Positions 1-8,185 of a DNA stretch of 64,000 nt are shown here, piece after piece. Both the position numbers and the translations under genes were made by a program. The notes under the pieces were generated by a model. The model saw only the letters and a program-made list of their open reading frames with translations, did no database searches and was not told where the DNA came from. Each line of letters opens with the position of its first letter. Within the stretch, counting starts at the first letter, position 1. Location of the stretch: contig CAXXFB010000001.1 of assembly GCA_963674545.2 (NCBI GenBank), positions 682,001 through 746,000 on the forward strand, in the 5' to 3' direction. Source of the DNA: JABGQS01 sp963674545 (GTDB taxonomy: Bacteria > Bacillota > Clostridia > Christensenellales > SZUA-584).

Positions 1-1621
1 TCATAGGTATCTTCACAAGATATTTATTTACAGCAACAAACAAAAGTATGACCTGGCTTGCCATCGGCAGAGGCGAGTACTGCCCCTGTTTAAGCGCTTC
101 TGTAAGCTTTGCACCCTGGTCAAGAGTCTCCTGAGTTGCCTTGTCAAGGTCGGAAGCAAACTGTGCAAAAACAGCAAGCTCACGGTACTGAGCAAGATCC
201 AGCCTAAGGCGCCCGGCCACTCTTCTCATAGCCTTTGTCTGTGCACTTCCGCCTACTCGCGAGACAGAAAGTCCGACATTAACACCCGGTCTTATTCCTG
301 CATTGAAGAGCTCAGACTCAAGGTATATTTGTCCGTCTGTTATTGATATGACGTTAGTCGGTATATATGCAGAGATATCGCCTGACATCGTTTCTATTAT
401 AGGCAGCGCTGTAAGTGAACCACCGCCGTGCCGGTCGTCGAGCTTTGCTGCACGTTCCAGCAGCCTTGAGTGCAGATAGAAAACATCGCCAGGGTAAGCT
501 TCCCTGCCCGGCGGACGTCTTAGCAGCAGCGACATCGTCCTGTAAGCCACGGCGTGCTTTGAAAGGTCATCGTAAACCACTAGTGCATCCTTGCCCTGAT
601 ACATAAAGTCTTCTGCTACTGCACAGCCCGCATACGGGGCTATATACTGCATTGGTGCAGTGTCGCTGCCTGTGGAAGCAACTACAACTGTGTATTCGAG
701 CGCACCTTCTTCTTCCAGCGTTTGCATTATTGCGGCTATTGTAGACGCCTTCTGCCCTATCGCTACATACACACAGTAGACGTTCTTGCCCTTTTGGTTC
801 AGTATCGTATCAATGGCGATAGCAGTTTTGCCCGTCTGCCTGTCGCCTATTATAAGCTCTCTCTGGCCTTTGCCTATAGGTATCATCGAGTCTATAAACA
901 TTATGCCCGTTTCCAGAGGCTGTTTGACTCCCTGTCTGTCCTCTATAGCCGGTGCAGGAGATTCTATCGTACGATAATTTACAGAATGTATCTTGCCTTT
1001 CCCATCCAGAGGAACACCAAGCGGACTTATAACACGCCCCAAAAGCTGCTCTCCGACAGGAACCTGAACAACAGTACCTGTGTTCTTGACAGTAGTTCCT
1101 TCGGAAACCTCTATGGCGTTGTTCAGCATGACGGCTCCGATGCTCTCCAAAGAAAGATTCATGACAATACCATAAGCATTGTCTTCGAATTCTAAGAGCT
1201 CGCCGTATTTACAACCTTCCAGGCCCTCAACGTGCACTATGCCGTCGCCGGAGCTTACCACAGTACCGATCTCAGTAACGTCCATAACACCCGTATACTC
1301 TTTTATACGGTCTTTTGTTGCCTTGCTGAAATCTTCAGAGTCGAATTCAACATCGAAGTCACTTTCCTCCAATGCATCATTTTTATAAGGTATTTCGTCC
1401 GAATCTATAATGAAGTTCTTCAGCTTGCCAAGGTGCGCTTTAACGCTCCTGTCATAAACTTTATTGCCCAGCACCACAACAAAACCGCCCAGCAGTTCCG
1501 GTGCAACTTCAGTAGTAAACTCTATTTCCTGACCAACAAGAGCTTCAAATCCTTTTTTTATAGACTGCACCGTCAGTTCATCAAGAGCAACGGCAGACTT
1601 CAGTTTTCCTTTTATCGCCAA
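1..1621 (-). CDS. atpA: ATP synthase delta C-terminal domain fused to alpha subunit (3' end off window)
   Basis: One open frame, with no stop, runs from a TTG at 1621 past the window edge. Residues 1-71 match only the C-terminal domain of the F1 delta subunit (ELLGGFVVVLGNKVYDRSVK, then a terminal Leu-Lys-rich helix). An acidic linker follows at about 72-96, then a normal alpha subunit: beta-barrel start (EIGTVVSSGDGI), Walker A GDRQTGKT at 259-266 and the SVSRVGGSAQTKAM region. Walker A lies about 90 residues later than usual. The six-helix N-terminal half of delta is absent here and in atpF. The TTG follows an AGGGTGGG ribosome binding site and lies two bases after the atpF stop. A GGAGG at 1366-1370 has no in-frame start at a suitable distance, so separate alpha initiation is unlikely. 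Some 50-60 C-terminal residues lie outside the window. Confidence 0.9.
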   Translation of the reverse strand, partial: MAIKGKLKSAVALDELTVQSIKKGFEALVGQEIEFTTEVAPELLGGFVVVLGNKVYDRSVKAHLGKLKNFIIDSDEIPYKNDALEESDFDVEFDSEDFSKATKDRIKEYTGVMDVTEIGTVVSSGDGIVHVEGLEGCKYGELLEFEDNAYGIVMNLSLESIGAVMLNNAIEVSEGTTVKNTGTVVQVPVGEQLLGRVISPLGVPLDGKGKIHSVNYRTIESPAPAIEDRQGVKQPLETGIMFIDSMIPIGKGQRELIIGDRQTGKTAIAIDTILNQKGKNVYCVYVAIGQKASTIAAIMQTLEEEGALEYTVVVASTGSDTAPMQYIAPYAGCAVAEDFMYQGKDALVVYDDLSKHAVAYRTMSLLLRRPPGREAYPGDVFYLHSRLLERAAKLDDRHGGGSLTALPIIETMSGDISAYIPTNVISITDGQIYLESELFNAGIRPGVNVGLSVSRVGGSAQTKAMRRVAGRLRLDLAQYRELAVFAQFASDLDKATQETLDQGAKLTEALKQGQYSPLPMASQVILLFVAVNKYLVKIPM

Positions 1622-1623
1622 GT

Positions 1624-2103
1624 CTATCCCACCCTTTCGAAGAACTCATCAATGATCTTGCGGTTGTCTTCCAGCGAAACTTCACGTTCCAGCACCTTTT
1701 CTGCAATCTGTATAGCCATATCTGCAATCTCGGTTTTCATGTCCAGCCTTGCCTGCATTTTTTCCGCCTCAATCTCTTTTTTGGCTCTTATAACAAGGTC
1801 TCTTGCATGTTCTTTTGCATTGTCAAGAACTTCCCTTGCATGGTCTCTTGCCATCTCATTGCTGTTCGTGATAATAGTAGCCGCTTCACTGCTTGCTTCT
1901 TCCATCAGCTTCTCATATTCCTGTTTGCGCCGGTCAAGCTCTTTTTCACGTTCGTCAAGCTCATCTACTTTGTCGGCAAACTTGTGCTCACGCTTCTTTA
2001 TGAACTTTAAAACCGGCTTATAAAGAAGCAGCCTTAACACAACGTATAGTATTATTACGTTTAGTACATGTATACCTACTTCTACCCAGTTTATCTCTAA
2101 CAT
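1624..2103 (-). CDS. atpF: ATP synthase Fo subunit b
   Basis: Peripheral-stalk subunit b of F1Fo ATP synthase, 159 residues. It has one N-terminal membrane helix (from MLEINWVEVGI, then VLNVIILYVVL) followed by a long charged helix rich in Glu, Lys and Ala typical of the b dimer, ending FFERVG. I chose ATG 2103 because it follows AGGGGAG; the longer frame to 2154 would run into atpE. It has normal length and carries no delta-type domain, which matters because the downstream gene holds only half of delta. The stop is two bases from the next start, so the two are probably translationally coupled. Confidence 0.93.
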   Translation of the reverse strand: MLEINWVEVGIHVLNVIILYVVLRLLLYKPVLKFIKKREHKFADKVDELDEREKELDRRKQEYEKLMEEASSEAATIITNSNEMARDHAREVLDNAKEHARDLVIRAKKEIEAEKMQARLDMKTEIADMAIQIAEKVLEREVSLEDNRKIIDEFFERVG

Positions 2104-2140
2104 TACAGCTCCCCTACTTTCGCAGTATACAAATAAACAC

Positions 2141-2365
2141 TTATATCTTGCCAATCATAAGTATAGCAATAACAAAGCCGTATATTGCTGTAGTCTCTGC
2201 AAAAGCAAGGCCGATAAGCAGCATCTGATTGATCTTTCCGCTGGCCTCTGGCTGTCTTGCCACAGCTTCCGTTGCACGGCTTGTAGCAATACCCATTCCT
2301 ATTCCTGCACCTACGCCTGTGAAAACCGCCAGTCCTACACCAATAGCAATTATTGCACTAGTCAT
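2141..2365 (-). CDS. atpE: ATP synthase Fo subunit c (rotor ring)
   Basis: A 74-residue two-helix hairpin. The first helix has the glycine-rich GVGAGIGMGIA pattern, the polar loop is RQP at 37-39, and the ion-binding carboxylate is Glu57 in AETTAIY. Thr58, Thr59 and Tyr62 match the S/T-T-x-x-Y part of the Na+ ligand set known from Ilyobacter and Acetobacterium c rings. However, the helix-1 position that is Gln in those proteins is Met24 here, so ion choice is uncertain. GGAGG lies six bases before the ATG. Confidence 0.95.
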   Translation of the reverse strand: MTSAIIAIGVGLAVFTGVGAGIGMGIATSRATEAVARQPEASGKINQMLLIGLAFAETTAIYGFVIAILMIGKI

Positions 2366-2389
2366 CTTTCTACCTCCATTGTTAATAAA

Positions 2390-3172
2390 TTATGCTTCCA
2401 GCTTCTTTCGCTGGTCTTTTTCTTTTTTGTGTCTTTTGAAAATATGCTTTTCTCCGTATGCTTCCGTTTCTTCCATGAAAGAGAGTGTAAGCACGAGGAA
2501 TATATATGTCTGTATGCCTGTATGGAACAGGTTGAAATATATCGATATAAGAGCCGGCAGTCCGAAAGACAAATACCACACGCCATACAAAAGATCCATA
2601 ACCACCAGCCCGGCAAACATATTGCCGAAAAGACGGAAAGACAACGATACAGGGATAATAGCATGCGTTATTAAGTTTATAGGCAGCATGAACGCCTTTG
2701 GTTTAAAGAACCATCTTATCCTGCCAAGGATACCGGTGTAATAGAATCCAAATGCGTTGATGATTATAAACGACATTCCAGACAAAGCAATCGTAAAGTT
2801 TAAGTCTGTAGCAGGCGCTCTGAACCCAAAAAGTTCAACCAGACCTGTACAAAATATCATAATAGCTACAGTGAAGATGTATGCCGCAAATGCAGCGCCG
2901 TGTTTACCTAGGATAGAGTTGGAAAACCTCTCGAAAAATTCAACTATTATCTCAAGTATATTCTGCAGACCTTTTGGAACAGTCTCGAATTTCTTAAGCA
3001 GAATAACACGCACTATAACAGCAAAAAGTATTATTATCAGCATAACGACCCATGCGGTTATAACCGTTTCGCTAATTTCAATGCCGAAAATGTTGACCTT
3101 GTGCGGTACTACGGAGATATCTTCAGCCGCAAAGCCTGGCCCTGTTATGTATTTTTCAGTCAGTATGTTCAT
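2390..3172 (-). CDS. atpB: ATP synthase Fo subunit a
   Basis: Stator channel subunit a, 260 residues and polytopic. The essential arginine lies in SFRLFGNMFAG, and the last helix contains the conserved QTYIFLVLTLSFMEE pattern. A basic tail ends the protein. Its start overlaps the 3' end of atpI by 17 bases and a 24-base gap separates it from atpE, the usual I-a-c-b order. The ribosome binding site before ATG 3172 is weak (GACGGAC), so translation probably couples to atpI. Confidence 0.95.
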   Translation of the reverse strand: MNILTEKYITGPGFAAEDISVVPHKVNIFGIEISETVITAWVVMLIIILFAVIVRVILLKKFETVPKGLQNILEIIVEFFERFSNSILGKHGAAFAAYIFTVAIMIFCTGLVELFGFRAPATDLNFTIALSGMSFIIINAFGFYYTGILGRIRWFFKPKAFMLPINLITHAIIPVSLSFRLFGNMFAGLVVMDLLYGVWYLSFGLPALISIYFNLFHTGIQTYIFLVLTLSFMEETEAYGEKHIFKRHKKEKDQRKKLEA

Positions 3173-3443
3173 TTTTGTCCGTCTTCTTTCGTCTTAAAAA
3201 TATGATAAACGACACCGACACAAGCCCGATAAACATCCCTCCGGCTGCCCATATAACGTGCTGTAAAGACAGCCTGGACAAAAGAACCAGTATCAGCACT
3301 ATTGCCGCCATTTTTATTATAATTAGCAAAAACGCAAGCAGTTTCAACGCTGGTTTACTGTCTTTCAAGAGTATTCCCATAAGAGCTTTCAGCGCTAAAA
3401 TCTGTCCTGCACCCAATCCGATCCCTACAAATATTCCCCACAT
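3156..3443 (-). CDS. atpI: AtpI-like ATP synthase assembly membrane protein
   Basis: A small hydrophobic protein with three likely membrane helices, a GIGLGAG stretch near the start and a charged tail (LRRKKTDKNEHTD). Position before atpB and size fit AtpI, which helps c-ring assembly in other bacteria; sequence identity within this family is always low. I prefer Met at 3443 because the hydrophobic segment begins there. An in-frame ATG at 3491 would add 16 polar residues and overlap the previous gene by 35 bases. Neither start has a good ribosome binding site. Confidence 0.7.
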   Translation of the reverse strand: MWGIFVGIGLGAGQILALKALMGILLKDSKPALKLLAFLLIIIKMAAIVLILVLLSRLSLQHVIWAAGGMFIGLVSVSFIIFLRRKKTDKNEHTD

Positions 3444-3456
3444 AGATATAATTTTA

Positions 3457-4467
3457 TCAGTATTCCTCAAAAATGCAAGTAAAACGCTCATTTATATCCA
3501 TATTTAACATCTCAGCATATTGTATACCTTCCGGCCCGAGAGCTCTTTTAAAACCCATATGTACTGCTCTGGTAAGTTCCCCTATATCAAGGCTTGTGCT
3601 GCCGCTGCCTAAGTTGTTCCACTTCGCAAAATCATCATGCACTGCCAGTTTTTCAAGAAGTTTGGTCGCCCCGAACTCTTCAAGTACGCGCTGTGCGTCA
3701 ACTATCCTTGCCATTCCGTGCGCTGCATTGTTTTGATCCTGAGACATCAGATAATACTCCACACTCCCTGCGACGGCTGCAAGGTGCTCTGCAAGCCGCC
3801 TAGCATAGCGTGGGTGCTTATACACTGTCTCGAGTATTTCAACACTGCCGTTATCTTCAAAACACATCATATAACATACGGGCTGACCGTCTTCATAAAG
3901 CACATAGGTCTTCCCACCGTCAGCATACAGTTCGTCTGTACGCCACTTCCATTCCCTGTCCGCTCTTATCACGTAACCGTCGCAGCTGCGTATCATGTTG
4001 TGATAAAGCGAATGAAGTATATTGATATCCTTCGTTTGCTCTACATTCTTTGCTTTTCTGCCTTCTGTTACAACAACTTTTTCAACATAGCTGTAGGTAG
4101 CCCAACCGAACTGCTCATAGAAACTGTGCAGGAATGGATAAAGATGTGTCATGAATATTCCCCGGCTGCGCATAAGCATAAGCGATTCATTCAGCAGCAG
4201 CTTCATCAGCCCCAGCTTCCTGCTGTCCTGTGCTGTTGCCGCGCCTGCGATATAAGCCGACTGAAAACTTCGACCCTGCAAACGTATCTTATACGGTATC
4301 ATATGCACAACGCTTTTAAGCCCGCTGTCGAATATACCTATCGAATTACCTGGCAATATCTTGTTGTCAAAATAAGTGTCTATAAACTCGTCGCTGTCAC
4401 CAAAAGCGCTCTTCCAAAGCGCCTTTGCCTGTTCGGTGTCGTTTTTATCCAGCAAGCGGATATCCAT
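3457..4467 (-). CDS. Eis-like GNAT N-acetyltransferase
   Basis: 336 residues. The N-terminal GNAT fold shows the acetyl-CoA loop region (AGAATAQDSRKLGLMKLLL) and the Eis-type signature HLYPFLHSFYEQFGWATY. The length and the extra C-terminal region fit the Eis/SCP2-like acetyltransferase group, which acetylates amines; the substrate here is unknown. It starts one base after the stop of the DUF2156 gene, so the two are cotranscribed and probably lead into the atp operon, since only 13 bases separate this gene from the preferred atpI start. Confidence 0.75.
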   Translation of the reverse strand: MDIRLLDKNDTEQAKALWKSAFGDSDEFIDTYFDNKILPGNSIGIFDSGLKSVVHMIPYKIRLQGRSFQSAYIAGAATAQDSRKLGLMKLLLNESLMLMRSRGIFMTHLYPFLHSFYEQFGWATYSYVEKVVVTEGRKAKNVEQTKDINILHSLYHNMIRSCDGYVIRADREWKWRTDELYADGGKTYVLYEDGQPVCYMMCFEDNGSVEILETVYKHPRYARRLAEHLAAVAGSVEYYLMSQDQNNAAHGMARIVDAQRVLEEFGATKLLEKLAVHDDFAKWNNLGSGSTSLDIGELTRAVHMGFKRALGPEGIQYAEMLNMDINERFTCIFEEY

Positions 4468-4468
4468 A

Positions 4469-5356
4469 CTATTTCCTCACACAGTCAAACTTTTCGACCA
4501 GATAAACAGGATTATAAGAAAGTTTAGAGCGTCTCATTCCCTCGATCCCCATGTCCTCTTCCCTGTTGATATATTCCACGTCTTTCCATGCGTTGCGTAT
4601 GAATTCGCGGTTTATCAGGTTGAACGCTCCGGGCACTTCCGGATCTGCTTTCTCTATGTGTATTACCGCCGAATTGCGATACTTCTCGCCTATCGAATAA
4701 GCAGCCAGCTCCCCGTCTATGAATAAAAGTCCGCATCGCAGCTTCAACGCTTCCATATTATCAAATGCTTCCTTTGCCACTATGAGCTCGTCCTCGAAGT
4801 CTTCGTTCATTCCACCTTTTGAATGGACCCATTTATTTTGAAGACCAATACATTCCTCGTAATATTCTTTCGAATATGGCTTATACTCGAAGCTATGATT
4901 CGCAAGCAACCTGTTTATATGGTTACGCTTAGAATGAAACTTCTTTCCTGTAAGGTTCGCAAGGTCATCTCTGTTGTAAACATACTCATAGTTGCACCTG
5001 TCGTCAGAGAACTCAAAGCTTCCAGGGCAGTCCCGCTCAATACGTTCTTTTATAGGCAGCGTCGTGCCTTTAAGCAGCAGCGGTATGCCGTACTTCTTCT
5101 TCATATACTCTTCGCACTTTTCGATAGCGCCGCACATGCTGTCCTTTTCGTTCTTCATGAACGGCGGCAGCATAAAAGACGGCTCATCGTTCTCCATAAG
5201 CACGTAAAGCGACTGATTGTCATGCGCAATCTTAATATCCCAGGCCTTTCTCCATATATATATATTTCCAAAGCATGCTTCCAGGCCGAAAAGCGGCTGA
5301 GCATATTCTTCAAACAAAACACTATCACTAAGTTCTACGTCTTTGAATTCTAACAT
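4469..5356 (-). CDS. DUF2156 family protein (LPG-synthase C-domain/GNAT fold)
   Basis: 295 residues from ATG 5356, which follows GAGGTG; the frame reaches back to 5389 but has no site there. The sequence (YAQPLFGLEACFGNIYIWRK near the start, then GKKFHSKRNHINRL and the C-terminal LINREFIRNAW) fits soluble DUF2156 proteins. These share the double-GNAT fold of the aminoacyl-transferase domain of phosphatidylglycerol lysyltransferases. There is no membrane domain, so lipid aminoacylation is not implied. Substrate unknown. Transcribed from the promoter at 5378-5405. Confidence 0.7.
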   Translation of the reverse strand: MLEFKDVELSDSVLFEEYAQPLFGLEACFGNIYIWRKAWDIKIAHDNQSLYVLMENDEPSFMLPPFMKNEKDSMCGAIEKCEEYMKKKYGIPLLLKGTTLPIKERIERDCPGSFEFSDDRCNYEYVYNRDDLANLTGKKFHSKRNHINRLLANHSFEYKPYSKEYYEECIGLQNKWVHSKGGMNEDFEDELIVAKEAFDNMEALKLRCGLLFIDGELAAYSIGEKYRNSAVIHIEKADPEVPGAFNLINREFIRNAWKDVEYINREEDMGIEGMRRSKLSYNPVYLVEKFDCVRK

Positions 5357-5377
5357 CTTCACCTCATTTCTTAATGT

Positions 5378-5405
5378 ATTATATACCAAACTATTATATT
5401 TTCAA
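5378..5405 (-). promoter_or_regulatory. Sigma-A promoter for DUF2156-Eis genes
   Basis: On the minus strand TTGAAA (5400-5405) is followed after 16 bases by TATAAT (5378-5383), close upstream of the ATG at 5356. It lies back to back with the plus-strand promoter at 5423-5451. Confidence 0.55.
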
Positions 5406-5422
5406 ATTTTTATTATAAGAGA

Positions 5423-5451
5423 TTGCATTATTTTTATGTTTCATATATTCT
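5423..5451 (+). promoter_or_regulatory. Sigma-A promoter for epimerase-argJ
   Basis: TTGCAT (5423-5428), a 17-base spacer and TATTCT (5446-5451), about 30 bases before the ATG at 5483 of the epimerase gene. Confidence 0.5.
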
Positions 5452-5482
5452 AAGAATAACCAAAAACAAAAAGGTGGACTTT

Positions 5483-6475
5483 ATGAATATTCTCATCACC
5501 GGCGGCCTTGGCAATGTAGGCATGGCGGTAACGCAGGCGGCTCTTGATAAAGGCTGGAATGTAACGGTAGTGGTTCACTCAGCAAGCAAGAAAAACAGAA
5601 AGCGAATGAAGCCTTTTAAGAAGAAAGTTACTTTCATTATTGGCAGCATAACAGATAAAAGTTTTGTACACTCGGTAATGAAAGGTATTGACTGCGTTGT
5701 GCATATGGCGGCGATACTTCCGCCTAAAAGTGAAGAGTCATATGAGCGCACTTTCGCTGTCAACGTAACTGGCACACGCAACTTAATAGATGCAATAGAT
5801 TTTCACGGTAATAACGCCGCACTCATATATGCTTCGTCAACCAGTGTCTTTGGTCCGACGCAGGATAAAACTCCGCCGATCAGCCCTGATGACGAGACCC
5901 ATCCTATAAACAACTATACCGACTGCAAGGTCAAGGCAGAGACACTGCTAAAAGACAGCAATGTCCGTTATTGCATACTGCGCCTTGCCAGTGTGATGTC
6001 GGATATAGGCAACTACGATTTATCTATGATAAAATACCTTTTCGAGTTTCCGCCCAAGGCACGAAACGAGCTGGTGTTTATAGACGACGCAGCCACGGCC
6101 ATAATAAACTGCGTACAGCTTTTCCAGACGGATGAAGATAAAGTTTTGCAGAAAACTTTCCTGATAGCCGGCGGTAAAGAAAACGGCTGCCAGATCACAA
6201 ACAAGCAGCTTGTAGACGGAGTTTTCGACAGTCTAGGTCTTACGCCCCCTGCCGACGACTGCTTTAAAGACAGCACAGACAGTTATTTTATGGACTGGTA
6301 CGACACCGAAGAGTCCCAGCGTATCCTAGACTACCAGAACACCTCGTTTGAGGAATATTTGAAAGATGTTAGGGAAAACCAGGGAAAGAACATACCTGCA
6401 TTTCTTTCGATGGTGCTTGCTTCCGGCTTGGGTAAGCTTTCACCATATAAAAACAATAAGAATAAAGAGGACTGA
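5483..6475 (+). CDS. NAD(P)-dependent epimerase/dehydratase (extended SDR)
   Basis: 330 residues. The Rossmann motif TGGLGNVG lies at the N-terminus, the STSVFG segment supplies the catalytic Ser/Thr, and YTDCK supplies the Tyr-x3-Lys dyad of extended short-chain dehydrogenases. I chose ATG 5483, which follows AAGGTGG, rather than the longer frame to 5423, whose first 20 residues lie in promoter sequence. Substrate cannot be read from sequence. The stop is one base before the argJ start, so the pair is an operon, although no functional link to arginine synthesis is obvious. Confidence 0.8.
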   Translation: MNILITGGLGNVGMAVTQAALDKGWNVTVVVHSASKKNRKRMKPFKKKVTFIIGSITDKSFVHSVMKGIDCVVHMAAILPPKSEESYERTFAVNVTGTRNLIDAIDFHGNNAALIYASSTSVFGPTQDKTPPISPDDETHPINNYTDCKVKAETLLKDSNVRYCILRLASVMSDIGNYDLSMIKYLFEFPPKARNELVFIDDAATAIINCVQLFQTDEDKVLQKTFLIAGGKENGCQITNKQLVDGVFDSLGLTPPADDCFKDSTDSYFMDWYDTEESQRILDYQNTSFEEYLKDVRENQGKNIPAFLSMVLASGLGKLSPYKNNKNKED

Positions 6476-6476
6476 T

Positions 6477-7664
6477 ATGAGAAGCGGAGTAACATATGCA
6501 GGCGGCTTTAGCGCAGACGGCGTTGCCTGCGGTATAAAAAAGAACGGTAATAAAGACCTTGCGATCGTTGTCTGCGAAACTGAGGCAGCAGCGGCCGGTG
6601 TTTTTACTCAGAACGTGGTAAAAGGTCACAGCCTTCTGCTTTCACAGAAGAATATTCGCAGCGGCAAAGCAAGAGTCGTTATAATAAACTCCGGTAACGC
6701 TAACGCATGCCTTGCCGGGCGCGGCGATAAAGATGCGCAGCGTTTTGCAGATCTTGCCGCAGCAAAATTCGGCTGCAGCCCAAGTGAAGTTCTGCCGGCT
6801 TCCACCGGCGTTATAGGCCATCCCCTGCCCCTTTCTTCGATAGAGAATGGAATCAGCACGCTCTCTCCTTTCCCGGGAGGAGGATTGAGCGCCGCACAAG
6901 CGATAATGACGACAGACACTCTTCCAAAGCAGGCGCAGGCAAGCGTAACTATCGGCGGAAATGAAGTACATATCGGCGGTATGGCAAAAGGCAGCGGCAT
7001 GATCCATCCAAACATGGCGACAATGATCAGCGTTATAACGACCGATGCCGTGATAGCTGCTGACACCTTGCAAACAGCTTTGAAAGAAGCTGTAGATATC
7101 TCGTTCAACCGTATAAGCATAGACGGCGACACCAGCGTTTGCGACGAAACAGTCCTCCTCTCTTCATGCTTGGCCGGAAACAACGAAATAAACCTTGGCA
7201 GTTCTGAATATAACAAGTTCTTTGGTGCTCTCAAGGAAGTCTGCATCAGTCTCGCAAAACAGCTTGCAGCCGACGGAGAAGGCGCAACCAAGCTGCTTAT
7301 TATTAATATCGAAGGCGCGAAAACAGACGAAGACGCTCACAAGATAGCAACAGCTATAGCAAAATCCCCGCTGTGCAAAACTGCTGCATATGGCAATGAC
7401 GCAAACTGGGGCAGACTGCTTACCGCAGCAGGTTATTCCGGGGCCATTTTCGACCCTTACAATGTAAATATCTTTATAGGCAATGTGCAGGTTTGTAAAG
7501 ACGGAGGCGGCCTTGTCTTCGATGAGCAGAAAGCCCTTGCCGAGCTTAAACAGAAAGAAGTAGTATACTCCCTCATCTTTGGAGAAGGCAGCGGTAAAGA
7601 CACGATGTACACCTGTGACTTTTCGCACGATTACGTAAGCATAAACGCAGACTACAGGACCTGA
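6477..7664 (+). CDS. argJ: Bifunctional ornithine acetyltransferase/N-acetylglutamate synthase
   Basis: 395 residues. ArgJ moves acetyl groups from N-acetylornithine to glutamate in the cyclic arginine pathway. The self-cleavage region KGSGMIHPNMATM is intact, with the Thr that becomes the nucleophile of the beta chain; the N-terminal GVFTQN and the GNDANWGRLLTAAGY segment are also typical. ATG 6477 follows AAGAGG and begins one base after the epimerase stop; the frame itself opens earlier, at 6366. No other arg genes lie in the window, so the remaining pathway must be elsewhere. Confidence 0.93.
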   Translation: MRSGVTYAGGFSADGVACGIKKNGNKDLAIVVCETEAAAAGVFTQNVVKGHSLLLSQKNIRSGKARVVIINSGNANACLAGRGDKDAQRFADLAAAKFGCSPSEVLPASTGVIGHPLPLSSIENGISTLSPFPGGGLSAAQAIMTTDTLPKQAQASVTIGGNEVHIGGMAKGSGMIHPNMATMISVITTDAVIAADTLQTALKEAVDISFNRISIDGDTSVCDETVLLSSCLAGNNEINLGSSEYNKFFGALKEVCISLAKQLAADGEGATKLLIINIEGAKTDEDAHKIATAIAKSPLCKTAAYGNDANWGRLLTAAGYSGAIFDPYNVNIFIGNVQVCKDGGGLVFDEQKALAELKQKEVVYSLIFGEGSGKDTMYTCDFSHDYVSINADYRT

Positions 7665-7667
7665 CTT

Positions 7668-8156
7668 TTGAAACAGTCACGGCGTTTATTCGATACATCC
7701 GATGATTCTGCAATATATTTTGCAAAAAACTATACCGAACTTTCCCAGCAAAGCGAAAACGAGTATGGAGCTGTTATCTATCGGAAAAGAAAAGATGCTA
7801 GATACTATCTCGGAAAAATCCACATAGGCAACAGCAAACACGTTTTAATGATGTATTTTGAATCTGTCATATCTCTACTTATTTTCAAAAATATCGCCGG
7901 CACTATCCACACCCATACCAGAGCATACAAGACAAAAGCCCCGAACAACTGGAACTGCGGTTTTTCGTTTTGGGACAACTTTCTTATCAACCGGCGCTAT
8001 CTATGCGCCCCAAACGGCGTGCTCTACAAAAGTGACAACCACGGTAAAAATAGGATAGTAATAAAAGGGCTTTCAACATCCGGGTCGAATGTATCAGATG
8101 ACAAAATCTATACTAATCAGCCCTTGTTTAAAACAAATAAAAAACGGAACAGCTGA
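7668..8156 (+). CDS. Small JAMM-like (DUF4329-type) protein
   Basis: 162 residues from a TTG at 7668, with AGGA close upstream, three bases after the argJ stop. A JAMM-type zinc motif can be read: Glu32, His81-Thr-His83 and Ser100-x-x-Asp103, with 16 residues between His83 and Ser100, longer than in classical JAB proteases. The pattern resembles DUF4329/JAB-like domains often found at the ends of secreted polymorphic proteins. Here it is free-standing and has no signal peptide. Whether it is a peptidase, a deubiquitinase-like enzyme or a toxin remnant cannot be told. No immunity-type partner is adjacent. Confidence 0.5.
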   Translation: MKQSRRLFDTSDDSAIYFAKNYTELSQQSENEYGAVIYRKRKDARYYLGKIHIGNSKHVLMMYFESVISLLIFKNIAGTIHTHTRAYKTKAPNNWNCGFSFWDNFLINRRYLCAPNGVLYKSDNHGKNRIVIKGLSTSGSNVSDDKIYTNQPLFKTNKKRNS

Positions 8157-8172
8157 TATGCCGCCCCGCTTT
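8138..8172 (-). terminator. Rho-independent terminator of amino-acid ABC operon
   Basis: Arms 8144-8153 and 8160-8169 pair over ten bases when read on the minus strand (several G-U pairs) and are followed by a U-run (TTTTTTATTT). It lies 17 bases after the glnQ-type stop. The plus-strand reading pairs poorly. Confidence 0.7.
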
Positions 8173-8185
8173 ATAAATTTATATT

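Noticed and set aside
1351..1370. Internal GGAGG followed by an ATG, as a separate atpA start
   Set aside because: The ATG at 1353-1351 is out of frame with alpha, and no in-frame start codon lies at proper distance.
1232..2023. 263-residue plus-strand frame opposite atpA/atpF
   Set aside because: Antisense shadow of well-supported ATP synthase genes, with low-complexity composition and no ribosome binding site.
3637..4527. 296-residue plus-strand frame
   Set aside because: Antisense to the Eis-like gene, whose protein motifs are clear; the plus frame has no recognisable domain.
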